Shown here piece after piece: positions 1 through 8,861 of a stretch of 64,000 nt of DNA. Every line of letters begins with the position of its first letter. The stretch's first letter is position 1. The position numbers were made by a program, and so were the translations under genes. The DNA is from Aurantimonas manganoxydans SI85-9A1. GTDB lineage: Bacteria; Pseudomonadota; Alphaproteobacteria; Rhizobiales; Rhizobiaceae. The stretch is from positions 3,158,932 to 3,222,931 of the forward strand of contig NZ_CH672387.1 of NCBI RefSeq assembly GCF_000153465.1. Reading direction: 5' to 3'. The notes beneath the pieces were generated by a model. That model did no database searches. It saw only the letters and a program-made list of their open reading frames with translations, and had not been told where the DNA came from.

Positions 1-174
1 CAGAAACCATCCCGACGCCCCGCCCTGATGCTCCGCCATCCTCCGGCGGTCCGTCGCCGCGAGGAGCGTGACGCACAAGTCGACGTGCTGCCCCGCGTTC
101 CCATCGAAAGCAGACGGTCAGGCGAGGGATTGCCGGACCGCACCTCATCTCAAAATCCTTCGCAAGAGGTTCCA

Positions 175-1365
175 ATGACACGGACAGTCTTTCGGCGGCT
201 CCTCTGGAGCTCGGGCCTGGTGGTCGCCATCGCAATGGGTGCGACGACCGCGGCGATGAACGAAACAGGTCGCGCGACGGCCGGTGAATCGGCAGCCCCC
301 GCCGCCGCCGCGGTGAAGGTTTCCGTCCAGGAGGTGACACCGCGATCCGTGACGCTCTGGAAGGAGTATTCCGGGCGGCTGGAAGCGGTCGACCGGGTCG
401 AGATCAGGCCCCGCGTCGGCGGCGCGATCCAGTCGTTTCATTTTCGCGAGGGCGCGCTCGTCAAGGCAGGCGATCTCATCGCGACGATCGACCAGGCGCC
501 CTACCAGGCCGCCGTTGCAAGGGCTCGTGCCGATGTCGAGGCGGCCGAGGCGCAGGTGAATCTGGCAGCGCTGGAAGTCGGCCGCGCCAAGTCACTGGTG
601 ACCTCTCGCGCCGTCTCGCAGAGCACCCTTGACCAGCGTTCCAGCACCTTGGCCCAGGCGGTCGCCAACGCCGATGCGGCAAAGGCCGCCCTCAGAACCG
701 CCGAACTCGACCTCGGCTACACCGAGGTCCGGTCGCCGATCGATGGCCGGATCGGCCAGATCAAGGTGACTGCAGGCAATCTGGTGGCGGCGGGTCTCTC
801 CTCCGCCGTCCTGACGACGGTGGTCTCGGTCGATCCGATCTATGCCGGTTTCGACGTCAATGCCGGCGATGTCGCGGAGATCCTCTCCGCCCTGCCCGAC
901 CAGGACGGCCCGCTTCCCGCCTATGGCGACATCCCGGTCGAGGTGCAGAGGTTCGATTCCGAGGGGGCGCATTCGGCCGTTCACGGCCGTGTGCAGCTCA
1001 TCGGCAACGAGGTCGATCCGCAGAGCGGCACCTTGCGGATCAGGGCCGCGCTCGACAATCCGAAGGGATCGCTCATCCCCGGCGAATTCGTGCGGATCCG
1101 GCTCGGGCAACCCCGGCCGCAGGACAGGCTGCTGATCAGCGAGCGCACCGTGGGCACCGACCAGGACCGCAAATATGTCCTGGTCGTCGGCGAGGACAGG
1201 ACGGTCGAGTACCGGACCATCCGGCTGGGTGCCTCGGTGGATGGGCTGCGGGTGGTCGAAGATGGCCTGAAGCCCGGCGAGCAGATCGTCGCCGAGGGAA
1301 TCCAGTCCCTGACCCCGGGCACGCTCGTCGATCCCCAACCCGTCACGCTCGCCTCTGCCGAATAA
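175..1365 (+). CDS. RND efflux periplasmic adaptor (HlyD/AcrA family)
   Basis: Membrane-fusion subunit that joins an inner-membrane RND pump to an outer-membrane channel. The start at 175 is preferred because AAGAGG lies just upstream and the protein then opens with a basic n-region and a hydrophobic stretch (residues about 7-28), as expected for a secreted or anchored adaptor; an in-frame ATG at 28 would add an unlikely Arg-rich leader. The body shows the family order: lipoyl-like half-motif (VEIRPRVGGAI), a coiled-coil hairpin rich in Ala/Glu (about residues 95-160), second half-motif (TEVRSPIDGRIGQ), then a beta-barrel domain (IPGEFVRIRLG). At 396 aa it has normal family length. The pump gene follows after 152 bp containing a strong hairpin. 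No outer-membrane channel gene is seen in the window. Confidence 0.93.
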   Translation: MTRTVFRRLLWSSGLVVAIAMGATTAAMNETGRATAGESAAPAAAAVKVSVQEVTPRSVTLWKEYSGRLEAVDRVEIRPRVGGAIQSFHFREGALVKAGDLIATIDQAPYQAAVARARADVEAAEAQVNLAALEVGRAKSLVTSRAVSQSTLDQRSSTLAQAVANADAAKAALRTAELDLGYTEVRSPIDGRIGQIKVTAGNLVAAGLSSAVLTTVVSVDPIYAGFDVNAGDVAEILSALPDQDGPLPAYGDIPVEVQRFDSEGAHSAVHGRVQLIGNEVDPQSGTLRIRAALDNPKGSLIPGEFVRIRLGQPRPQDRLLISERTVGTDQDRKYVLVVGEDRTVEYRTIRLGASVDGLRVVEDGLKPGEQIVAEGIQSLTPGTLVDPQPVTLASAE

Positions 1366-1379
1366 GTCGTGACGGTCGA

Positions 1380-1415
1380 GGGCGGCCCGGCTCTTCCCCC
1401 GTAGCCGGGCCGCCC
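1380..1415 (+). terminator. Intercistronic GC-rich hairpin
   Basis: Two 13-nt perfectly complementary arms (1380-1392 and 1403-1415) with a 10-nt loop lie 14 nt after the adaptor stop. No T tract follows, so this is more likely an mRNA-stabilising or attenuating element between adaptor and pump than a full terminator. Confidence 0.5.
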
Positions 1416-1517
1416 GTCCACCAGTGCCTTCAAGATCCGCCGGCCGCCGTGACACCCCGCTTTGCCGGGCCGGGCGCTGCTGCTGAAACGCCATCGCCGT
1501 CAGACGGAGAGCCCCAC

Positions 1518-4500
1518 ATGAACATCTCGAACTTCTTCATTGATCGCCCGGTCTTTGCAGGCGTGTTGTCGGTTCTCATCCTGCTCGGCGGTCTGCTCGG
1601 CATGCAGGCCCTGCCGATCTCCGAATATCCCGAGGTGGTACCGCCCTCGGTCGTGGTCCGGGCGCAATATCCCGGTGCCAATCCGAAGGTTATCGCGGAG
1701 ACCGTCGCGACGCCGATCGAGGAGGAGATCAACGGCGTCGAGGACATGCTCTACATGTCCAGCCAGGCGACCGCGGACGGCGCCCTCACCCTGACCGTCA
1801 CGTTTCAGCTCGGCACCGATCCCGACCGGGCCCAGCAGCTCGTCCAGAACCGCGTCAGCCAGGCGGAACCCCGGCTCCCGGAAGAGGTCCGCGCGCTCGG
1901 CATCACGACGACCAAGAGCTCCCCGGACCTGATGATGGTGGTGCATCTGGTCTCGCCGGATGGCCGCTACGACATCAAGTATCTGCGCAACTACGCCGTC
2001 ATCAACGTCAAGGACAAGCTGGCGCAGATCGCGGGAGTCGGCGACGTCCAGGTGTTCGGTTCGGGCGACTATGCCATGCGTGTCTGGCTCGACCCGCAAA
2101 AGGTCGCCGAGGAGGGCCTGTCGGCGAGCGACGTGGTGGCCGCGATCCGCCAGCAGAACGTCCAGGCCGCAGCCGGCCAGATCGGTGCGCCGCCGACCAG
2201 CGGCAACATCGAGCTGCAGCTGTCCGTGAACGCGCAGGGCCGGCTGAACACGCCCGAGGCCTTCGGCGACATCATCATCAAGACCGCCCCGAACGGCGCC
2301 GTCGTCCGCCTGCGCGACGTCGCCCGGGTCGAACTCGGCGTCTCCAGCTATTCGCTGCGCTCCCTCCTCAGCAGCGAGCCGGCCGTCGCCCTGCCGATCT
2401 TCCAGTCGCCTGGCTCCAACGCGATCGCCGTCTCCGACGCCATCCGCGCGACGATGGACGAGCTGCAGGCCAACATGCCGCAAGGGGTCGAGTACGAGAT
2501 CGTCTACGACACGACCCAGTTCGTGCGCGCCTCGATCGAGGCCGTCGTGCATACGCTGCTCGAGGCCGTCGTGCTCGTCGTGCTGGTGGTCATCGTCTTC
2601 CTGCAGACGTGGCGTGCCTCGATCATCCCGCTGATCGCCGTCCCGGTGTCGATCATCGGCACGTTCGGCGCGCTCTACCTGCTCGGCTTCTCGATCAACG
2701 CGCTCAGCCTGTTCGGCCTGGTGCTGGCGATCGGCATCGTCGTCGACGACGCGATCGTCGTCGTCGAGAATGTCGAGCGCAACATCGAAGAGGGCCTCGC
2801 GCCCCGCGCGGCGACCTACAAGGCGATGCGCGAGGTCTCCGGCCCGATCATCGCGATCGCTCTGGTCCTTGTCGCCGTCTTCGTTCCGCTGGCCTTCATT
2901 TCCGGTCTCACGGGGCAATTCTACCGACAGTTCGCCGTCACGATCGCGATCTCGACCGTGATCTCCGCGATCAATTCGCTGACGTTGTCGCCGGCACTCG
3001 CGGCCCTTCTCCTGAAAGGACACGACGCCCCGAAGGATCCCCTGACACGGGCCATGGATGGCGTCTTCGGGTGGTTTTTCCGCGGTTTCAACCGCACCTT
3101 CGCTTTCGGCTCACGCGCCTATGGCAACTCCGTCGGACGATTGCTGTCGAGAAAGACGATCGTGATGGGCGTCTACCTCGCCCTCGTCGGCGCGACCGCG
3201 TTCATGTTCAACCAGGTGCCCGGCGGCTTCGTGCCGGCGCAGGACAAGGGCTACCTCGTCGGCTTCGCCCAGTTGCCCGATGGCGCCAGCCTCGACCGGA
3301 CAGAGACAGTCATCCGGGAGATGAGCGACATCGCCCTCGATGAACCGGGCGCCAGCAGCACCGTCGCCTTCCCGGGTCTGTCGATCAACGGCTTCACCAA
3401 CAGCCCCAGCGCCGGCGTCGTCTTCGTCACCGAAGCGCCCTTCGAGGACCGTGAAGGCCTGCCGGGCGGGGCCATTGCGGGCTCGCTCAACCAGAAATAC
3501 GCCGCCCTTCGCGAGGCGACGATCGCCATGTTCCCGCCGCCGCCGGTGCAGGGCCTCGGCACCATCGGCGGCTTCAAGCTGCAGCTCCAGGACCGCGCCG
3601 GCCGCGGCTACGAGGCGCTGAGCCAGGCGACGAACGCCTTCCTGGCCGAGGCTCGGGCGACGCCCGAGCTCGCCGGCATGTTCTCCAGCTATCGGATCAC
3701 CGTTCCGCAGCTCTTCGCCGATCTCGACCGGACCAAGGCGCATCAGGTCGGTGTCTCGGTGACGGACGTCTTCGACACGCTGCAGATCTATCTCGGATCG
3801 CTGTACGTGAACGATTTCAACGCCTTCGGCCGCACCTACTCGGTGCGCGTCCAGGCCGATGCCGGTGCTCGCAGTCAATCCGACGATATCGCCCGTTTGA
3901 AAGTGCGCTCGTCGAACGGCGCCATGGTGCCGCTGTCGGCGCTGATGACCGTGAAGCCGTCGGCCGGGCCTGAACTGGTGAGCCGTTACAACGGGTTCCT
4001 CGCCGCAGATATCAATGGCGGCCCTGCCCCCGGCTATTCGTCCGGCGAAGCGCAGGCCGCGGTCGAGCGCGTCGCGGCCAAGACACTGCCCAACGGCTTC
4101 GGCTTCGAGTGGACGGACCTGACCTACCAGCAGATCATTGCCGGCAATTCGGGCCTGATCGTCTTTCCGCTGGCCCTGCTCCTGGTCTTCCTGGTTCTGG
4201 CGGCTCAGTACGAGAGCCTGACCCTGCCCATCGCGATCATCATGATCGTGCCGACGGGAATTCTCGCTGCGCTGGTCGGCGTCTGGCTCGACCAGGGCGA
4301 CAACAACATCTTCACGCAGATCGGCTTCATCGTTCTGGTCGGCCTGTCCGCCAAGAATGCCATTCTGATCGTCGAGTTCGCCCGCGATCTGGAGATGTCC
4401 GGCATGGCGACCCGCCAGGCGGCGGTGGAGGCGAGCCGGCTGCGGCTGCGCCCCATTCTGATGACCTCGATCGCCTTCATCATGGGCGTCGTGCCCCTGG

Positions 4501-4697
4501 TGCTGTCGACAGGCCCGGGCGCCGAGATGCGCGCGGCCATGGGCGTCGCCGTCTTCGCCGGCATGCTGGGCGTCACGGTCTTCGGGATCTTCCTGACGCC
4601 GGTATTCTACGTGCTGGTGCGCGCTCTGGCCGGTTTCCGGCCGCTGACAAGGGCCGAGACGGCGACTGTCGATGCAGCGCCGGTCACCCCGCAATAA
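1518..4697 (+). CDS. RND multidrug efflux permease (HAE1/AcrB family)
   Basis: Proton-driven inner-membrane efflux pump, working with the adaptor encoded upstream. The start at 1518 follows GGAGA and gives the classic HAE1 N-terminus (MNISNFFIDRPVFA). The 1059-aa length is normal for AcrB homologues. Visible hallmarks are TM1 followed by the SEYPEV porter segment, the TM4 region with the GIVVDDAIVVVEN motif carrying the paired Asp residues of the proton relay, and the second-half repeat with the GLSAKNAILIVEF segment. Twelve membrane helices in two blocks of six, separated by large periplasmic loops, fit the hydrophobic pattern. Substrates cannot be predicted. A TetR gene on the same strand 81 bp downstream probably controls this pair. 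Confidence 0.95.
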   Translation: MNISNFFIDRPVFAGVLSVLILLGGLLGMQALPISEYPEVVPPSVVVRAQYPGANPKVIAETVATPIEEEINGVEDMLYMSSQATADGALTLTVTFQLGTDPDRAQQLVQNRVSQAEPRLPEEVRALGITTTKSSPDLMMVVHLVSPDGRYDIKYLRNYAVINVKDKLAQIAGVGDVQVFGSGDYAMRVWLDPQKVAEEGLSASDVVAAIRQQNVQAAAGQIGAPPTSGNIELQLSVNAQGRLNTPEAFGDIIIKTAPNGAVVRLRDVARVELGVSSYSLRSLLSSEPAVALPIFQSPGSNAIAVSDAIRATMDELQANMPQGVEYEIVYDTTQFVRASIEAVVHTLLEAVVLVVLVVIVFLQTWRASIIPLIAVPVSIIGTFGALYLLGFSINALSLFGLVLAIGIVVDDAIVVVENVERNIEEGLAPRAATYKAMREVSGPIIAIALVLVAVFVPLAFISGLTGQFYRQFAVTIAISTVISAINSLTLSPALAALLLKGHDAPKDPLTRAMDGVFGWFFRGFNRTFAFGSRAYGNSVGRLLSRKTIVMGVYLALVGATAFMFNQVPGGFVPAQDKGYLVGFAQLPDGASLDRTETVIREMSDIALDEPGASSTVAFPGLSINGFTNSPSAGVVFVTEAPFEDREGLPGGAIAGSLNQKYAALREATIAMFPPPPVQGLGTIGGFKLQLQDRAGRGYEALSQATNAFLAEARATPELAGMFSSYRITVPQLFADLDRTKAHQVGVSVTDVFDTLQIYLGSLYVNDFNAFGRTYSVRVQADAGARSQSDDIARLKVRSSNGAMVPLSALMTVKPSAGPELVSRYNGFLAADINGGPAPGYSSGEAQAAVERVAAKTLPNGFGFEWTDLTYQQIIAGNSGLIVFPLALLLVFLVLAAQYESLTLPIAIIMIVPTGILAALVGVWLDQGDNNIFTQIGFIVLVGLSAKNAILIVEFARDLEMSGMATRQAAVEASRLRLRPILMTSIAFIMGVVPLVLSTGPGAEMRAAMGVAVFAGMLGVTVFGIFLTPVFYVLVRALAGFRPLTRAETATVDAAPVTPQ

Positions 4698-4715
4698 CAA
4701 GCCTGGCCCGTCGTT

Positions 4716-4743
4716 TTGAGGACGGCGCAGAGTTTCCTATATG
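4716..4743 (+). promoter_or_regulatory. Candidate sigma70-type promoter for the TetR gene
   Basis: TTGAGG (4716-4721), a 16-bp spacer and TATATG (4738-4743) lie in the 81-bp gap between the pump and the TetR gene. Read by eye only. Confidence 0.35.
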
Positions 4744-4755
4744 GAGGCAAGGAAA
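4733..4755. promoter_or_regulatory. Inverted repeat, possible TetR operator
   Basis: TTTCCT (4733-4738) and AGGAAA (4750-4755) form 6-bp arms with an 11-bp spacer, overlapping the candidate -10 element and lying just before the TetR start. The position suits autoregulation; the arms are short. Confidence 0.3.
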
Positions 4756-4778
4756 TCTACGGATCGGGAGGATATGAA

Positions 4779-5405
4779 ATGGCCAGGGGCCGCCCCAGGG
4801 AGTTCGACGTCGACGAGGCTCTGGACAAGGCGATCCTCTTGTTCTGGCGACAGGGCTACGAGGGCACGTCGCTGGCCGACCTCATCGAAGCCATGGGCAT
4901 TACCAAGCCAAGCCTCTATGCCGCCTTCGGCAACAAGGAAGAGCTGTTCCGAAAGGCGGTCGATCGCTACGCCGAACGGCGGATCGCCTACATGGATACG
5001 ATCCTCGATCAGCCCTCGTCCCGGCGCGCCATCGAAGGCTTCCTGATGCTGTTTACCGGAGCGGAAGCGCCCGACGGTACGCCCAGCGGCTGCCTGATGG
5101 TGCAGGGAGCGCTCGTCTGCAGCCCGGACGGCGATTCCGTCAAGGATGATCTGCAGTCGCGCCGGATGTCGAATCTGAAGCGGCTGTGCGAACGGCTGGA
5201 GCGCTGGAAGGCCGACGGCGACCTCCCGGTCGATACCGACACAGACAGCCTCGGCCGCTATGTGATCACCGTCGCCAACGGCCTCGTGGTGCAGGCCAAT
5301 GGCGGCGCCGGACCAGAGCAGCTCAGGACGGTCGTCCGGCAGTTCATGCAGTCGTGGCCCGGCAAGCCGGATGACGCAGGAGCGCCGTCCATCTGCGCGG
5401 CTTGA
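4779..5405 (+). CDS. TetR/AcrR family transcriptional regulator
   Basis: One-component repressor, probably of the adjacent efflux genes. The start at 4779 follows CGGGAGGAT with good spacing; the upstream in-frame codons are not family-like. Residues about 7-55 form the TetR helix-turn-helix (LADLIEAMGITKPSLYAAF, then NKEELFRKAVDRY). The rest is a helical ligand-binding domain with a Cys (SGCLMVQGA) of the kind seen in the subfamily with large hydrophobic effectors. 208 aa is typical. It is the last gene of the plus-strand group and converges on a GntR gene. Confidence 0.9.
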   Translation: MARGRPREFDVDEALDKAILLFWRQGYEGTSLADLIEAMGITKPSLYAAFGNKEELFRKAVDRYAERRIAYMDTILDQPSSRRAIEGFLMLFTGAEAPDGTPSGCLMVQGALVCSPDGDSVKDDLQSRRMSNLKRLCERLERWKADGDLPVDTDTDSLGRYVITVANGLVVQANGGAGPEQLRTVVRQFMQSWPGKPDDAGAPSICAA

Positions 5406-5465
5406 ACAGCAATCGACGGCGTTCGGGTCAATGGCGTCGATGCGTCCCCTGGCCGCTGCGGTGTC

Positions 5466-5485
5466 CCGGCCGTTTGCGCGGCCGG
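5466..5485. terminator. Hairpin between convergent TetR and GntR genes
   Basis: Seven-bp arms CCGGCCG/CGGCCGG with a 6-nt loop in the 165-bp gap between two convergent stops. There is no T run on either side; a weak bidirectional terminator is possible. Confidence 0.3.
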
Positions 5486-5570
5486 AGCGCAGGCGGATTC
5501 GACGATCATCGCTGCAATCCGGCGGGCAATCTTGGATCTGACGCATCTCGATGACGTTCGGCCGCAAGCG

Positions 5571-6299
5571 TCAGGCCGGCGCAGTACCTCCGCTCGAGGC
5601 TGATTTGAAGAAGCGTCTGATGGCCAGATGCGCCGAGCGGATATCGAGATTTATGGCCCATCGCGCGGCCGCGCGGTCCCGCTGTGCAATGGCGTCGATG
5701 GCGTCGTCGTGAATGCGGATACCGGTGTTGAACAGCCGATCGAACAGCACCTCGTCCCGTCGCGCCGATGCAACGATCGGACCGGTCCGCAGCCAGAGCG
5801 TGGAAATGATGTCGAGCAATTGCGGATAGCCTGCCGCACGGTAGACTTCGAAGTGGAACGACTGGTTGCCCGCGAGCGCCGCCTCGAAGTCGCGCGCTTG
5901 CAGCGCCTCCCCGATGCTCGCGTTGTGTCGCTTGAGCGATTCGATCAATGCCGGATCCTTCGGGAGGCTTGCCGCGCGTTCGGCCGCATAGCCTTCGAGT
6001 TGCATGCGGATGCGAATATAGTTTTCGTGATCCGACGCCAGATACGGAAACACCCGAATGCTGCGCGGCCCCGATTGTTCGAAGGCGCGCTCGGCGATCA
6101 GTCGCGCCACCGCGTCGCGCACCGGCATCGGGCTCGTCCCGAGCACTTCGGCAAGGCCGCGGATCGAAACCTGTTCGCCGGGAAGAAACTCACCCTTGAG
6201 GAGCCCCAGCCGAAGGCTCTGGTAGACGCGCTCCTGCACCGTCGTGACGTCGACAGGTTCGAGCGTAGACTTTTTCTGCGACGTATCGAAGATGTTCAC
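5571..6299 (-). CDS. GntR family regulator with FCD domain
   Basis: Transcription factor likely controlling the divergent ABC/catabolic operon beginning at 6612. The N-terminal winged helix covers about residues 15-80 (RVYQSLRLGLLKGEFLPGE, then LGTSPMPVRDAVARL). The remainder is an all-helical FCD ligand domain with the expected Arg/His-rich metal-ligand helices (FHFEVYRAAG; IHDDAIDAIAQRD). Start choice is uncertain: a GTG at 6299 gives a family-like N-terminus, while an ATG at 6347 would add 16 residues with no visible ribosome-binding site. A strong palindrome in the divergent promoter region (6461-6480) is a candidate operator. The ligand is unknown but probably a carboxylic acid handled by the operon. 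Confidence 0.88.
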   Translation of the reverse strand: MNIFDTSQKKSTLEPVDVTTVQERVYQSLRLGLLKGEFLPGEQVSIRGLAEVLGTSPMPVRDAVARLIAERAFEQSGPRSIRVFPYLASDHENYIRIRMQLEGYAAERAASLPKDPALIESLKRHNASIGEALQARDFEAALAGNQSFHFEVYRAAGYPQLLDIISTLWLRTGPIVASARRDEVLFDRLFNTGIRIHDDAIDAIAQRDRAAARWAINLDIRSAHLAIRRFFKSASSGGTAPA

Positions 6300-6460
6300 C
6301 TGCTCGGGGCCTCGTTGGCTGCATCGAAGAAGGACAGTGCATTCCATGCGGAAGCCGCTGTCCGGACGGGGAAACTCCAGACCGCAAAGAGTCCTCCTCC
6401 CGAAGCCTACGTTCTAGACATCGCGCGGACAAAAGCCAGAACTGACTCCGCCGCGGTCAT

Positions 6461-6480
6461 TTGATGTGATCACACATCAA
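6461..6480. promoter_or_regulatory. Palindrome in GntR/ABC divergent promoter
   Basis: Eight-bp perfect arms TTGATGTG (6461-6468) and CACATCAA (6473-6480) around ATCA. The centre also contains the perfect 10-mer TGTGATCACA (6465-6474). It lies in the 312-bp space between the divergent GntR and binding-protein genes, where a FCD-type GntR operator is expected. Confidence 0.55.
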
Positions 6481-6611
6481 ATATCTTTACGCGTCGACAG
6501 GAATCTGATTTGCTCCCGGTCAAGTGCCCGAGGAAAGCCTCGCGTGACCCTCGATCGAGAGGGCCATGCGGCGTTGGCACGACGACGAACAACTCTGGGA
6601 GGAGAACCAAC

Positions 6612-7844
6612 ATGAAACGTCTCGCTCTATTCGTGGTCACGTCCGCAGCGACGCTGGGCGCGACGGCCCTGCACGCCGAGCCCCTGAAGATCGGCATCAT
6701 CGAGAGCCTGTCAGGCGCTCAGACCTCGACCGGCCGGCTTTATGCCAACGCGGTCAAATACGAGATCGGCCGGATCAACGATGCCGGCGGCTTCAACGGC
6801 GAACCGATCACCGTCACCGAGTACGACAATGCCGGGGGCGCGCCCGATGCCGCCAACAAGTTCCGGCAGGCCGTTGCCGACGGGGTCGACATCATCTTCC
6901 AGGGGGCGTCGTCGGCCATTGCCGGTCAGCTCACCGAAGATGTGCGCAAGCACAATCTGCGCAATCCCGGCGAGGAGGTGATGTTCATCAATCTCGGCGG
7001 CGAGGCGATGGAACTGACCGGCGACAAGTGCCAGTTCTACCACTTCCGCTTCACCACCACCGCACCGATGCGGGTGAACGCGTTGGTCAGCGCGATGAAG
7101 GAAGCCGGTGACCTCGGCACCAAGGTGTATTCGATCAACCAGAACTATTCCTGGGGCCAGGACGTGCAGGCGGCCGTCGCGGCGGCGGCTCAGACCGGCG
7201 GTTACGAAGTTGTCGACGAAGTTCTGCACGACGTGAACAAGATCCAGGATTTCGCGCCCTTCGTCGCGCGCATCAAGGCGGCCGATCCGGACACGCTGTT
7301 CACCGGCAACTGGTCGAACGACCTGCTGCTCCTGATGAAGGCCGCCGGCAACGCCGGGCTCGACGTGACCTTCGCCACGGCGTTTCTGGACCAGCCCGGC
7401 AACATTGCCAATGCCGGCAACACGGCGCTCGGGCACTACATCGCCAACAACTACGACAACGCCGCCGGCAGCGCCGAATTCGCCGAAGCCTACAAGGGCG
7501 CGACGGGCCACTATCCGATCTTCGTCGAAGCTCACACCGTCTTTGCGGTGGCGGCGCTCCAGCAGGCGCTCGAAACGCTCGACTTCGGCGGCGGCGACAT
7601 CGACGTCACGGACATCGCCCTGGCTCTCGAGGACACGACCTACGAAACCCCGATCGGCCCGGTCTCGGTCCGCAAGGAGGATCACCAGACGATCCGTCCG
7701 GTGGTGGTTTCCAAGGTCGTCGAGAACGCGAAATACCCGGCCGACGATACCGACATGGGCTTTCAGACCGTGAAGATCGTTCCTGCCGAGGAGGCGATCT
7801 ATCCGGTGCAGGAAAGCTGCAAGATGGAACGTCCGGAAGGCTGA
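6612..7844 (+). CDS. Branched-chain-amino-acid-type ABC substrate-binding protein (LivK-like)
   Basis: Periplasmic type-I binding protein that delivers a substrate to the permeases encoded next. The start at 6612 has a strong GGGAGGAG site and gives a signal peptide of about 22 residues ending ALHA-EP. The mature part has the Peripla_BP_6 pattern: KIGIIESLSG at the start, ligand-loop region around QGASSAIAGQL, and interlobe segments NQNYSWGQDV and FTGNWSNDLLLL. At 410 aa it is of usual size. The residues are unlike those of true Leu/Ile/Val receptors, and the downstream BKACE and dehydrogenases make a carboxylate or amino-acid derivative a likelier ligand (inference). A large hairpin follows the stop. 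Confidence 0.92.
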   Translation: MKRLALFVVTSAATLGATALHAEPLKIGIIESLSGAQTSTGRLYANAVKYEIGRINDAGGFNGEPITVTEYDNAGGAPDAANKFRQAVADGVDIIFQGASSAIAGQLTEDVRKHNLRNPGEEVMFINLGGEAMELTGDKCQFYHFRFTTTAPMRVNALVSAMKEAGDLGTKVYSINQNYSWGQDVQAAVAAAAQTGGYEVVDEVLHDVNKIQDFAPFVARIKAADPDTLFTGNWSNDLLLLMKAAGNAGLDVTFATAFLDQPGNIANAGNTALGHYIANNYDNAAGSAEFAEAYKGATGHYPIFVEAHTVFAVAALQQALETLDFGGGDIDVTDIALALEDTTYETPIGPVSVRKEDHQTIRPVVVSKVVENAKYPADDTDMGFQTVKIVPAEEAIYPVQESCKMERPEG

Positions 7845-7859
7845 ACCACGCCTTGCCGG

Positions 7860-7889
7860 GGTTCGGCCAGCCTTCGGGCCGGCCGGACC
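7860..7889 (+). other. Intercistronic hairpin with UUCG loop after binding-protein gene
   Basis: Thirteen-nt arms (7860-7872 and 7877-7889) pair with one A-C mismatch and one G-U pair around a TTCG tetraloop. It starts 15 nt after the binding-protein stop and ends 29 nt before the permease start. There is no T tract, so partial attenuation or 3' protection of the upstream mRNA is more likely than termination. Confidence 0.6.
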
Positions 7890-7918
7890 GTCCCTGCCGT
7901 TCCCAAGTCGGAAGTCAT

Positions 7919-8860
7919 ATGGAATTCGCGATCATCTCCGCGCTCAACGGCGTGACCTACGGGCTGTTGCTGTTCATGGTCTCGGCCGGCCTCACGCTGA
8001 TCTTCGGCATGATGGGTGTGCTGAACTTTGCCCACGCCTCCTTCTACATGCTGGGCGCCTACGTGGCCTATGCCGTCTCGTCGGTGTTCGGCTTCTGGGT
8101 CGGGCTTCTCGTGGCGCCGATCTTCGTCGGCATCGTCGGCATGGGCGTCGAACGCTTCCTGCTGCCAAGGGTCCATGCCCACGGCCACGCACACGAGTTG
8201 CTGCTGACCTTCGGCCTGGCGCTGATCATCGAAGAACTGATCAAGCTCTTCTTCGGCGACTTCCCCGTGAATTATCAGATGCCCGGGGGGCTGCGCTTCT
8301 CCGCCTTCAGCATCTTCGGCTCCGACTATCCCTTCTACCGCCTGTTCATCGGTGCCATCGCCGTCGTGATGTTCACCGTGCTGTGGCTGCTCCTGACGCG
8401 GACCCGCACCGGGATCGTAGTGCGTGCCGCCGAACGGCTGCCTGCCATGGCCGGGGCGCTGGGACATAACATCCCGATGGTCTTCATGTTCGTCTTCGGC
8501 ACCGGAGCGGCGCTGGCCGGGCTTGCCGGCGCCGTGGCGGGAGCCTTCTACCCGACCAATCCGAATATGGGCCTCGAACTCGGGGTGATCGTCTTCGTGG
8601 TCGTCGTGGTCGGCGGGCTCGGCTCGCTCAAGGGTTCGCTTCTCGCCTCGCTGCTGATCGGCCTGTTCTCCTCCTTCGCGGTCGGCCTCGACTGGTCGCT
8701 GGCAAGTCTGTTCGGCCTTGTCGGCCTCGGCGAGTGGGCCCGGTCGCTGGGCGGGCTGATGACGCTCGAGCTGTCCTCGATCAGCGCCACCATCCCCTTC
8801 GCACTGATGCTGATCGTCCTGCTGGTCCGCCCGGCAGGCCTCATGGGCGAGCGCAACTGA
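7919..8860 (+). CDS. Branched-chain-type ABC permease (LivH-like)
   Basis: First inner-membrane subunit of the importer. The start at 7919 gives the family N-terminus (MEFAIISALNGVTYGLLLF). About eight hydrophobic helices are visible with the LivH signature GLTLIFGMMGVLNFAHASFYMLGA near residue 25-48 and the coupling region with RAAERLPAMAGALGHN (LivH proteins carry an EAA-like R-A/E..M--LG motif here). 313 aa is normal. It is followed after 1 bp by the second permease, indicating tight translational coupling. Confidence 0.93.
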   Translation: MEFAIISALNGVTYGLLLFMVSAGLTLIFGMMGVLNFAHASFYMLGAYVAYAVSSVFGFWVGLLVAPIFVGIVGMGVERFLLPRVHAHGHAHELLLTFGLALIIEELIKLFFGDFPVNYQMPGGLRFSAFSIFGSDYPFYRLFIGAIAVVMFTVLWLLLTRTRTGIVVRAAERLPAMAGALGHNIPMVFMFVFGTGAALAGLAGAVAGAFYPTNPNMGLELGVIVFVVVVVGGLGSLKGSLLASLLIGLFSSFAVGLDWSLASLFGLVGLGEWARSLGGLMTLELSSISATIPFALMLIVLLVRPAGLMGERN

Positions 8861-8861
8861 C

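Noticed and set aside
1500-3023. Long minus-strand open frame opposite the RND pump
   Set aside because: Composition (His/Asp/Arg-rich, no motifs) is that of a mirror frame of a GC-rich gene; the plus-strand HAE1 pump is unambiguous.
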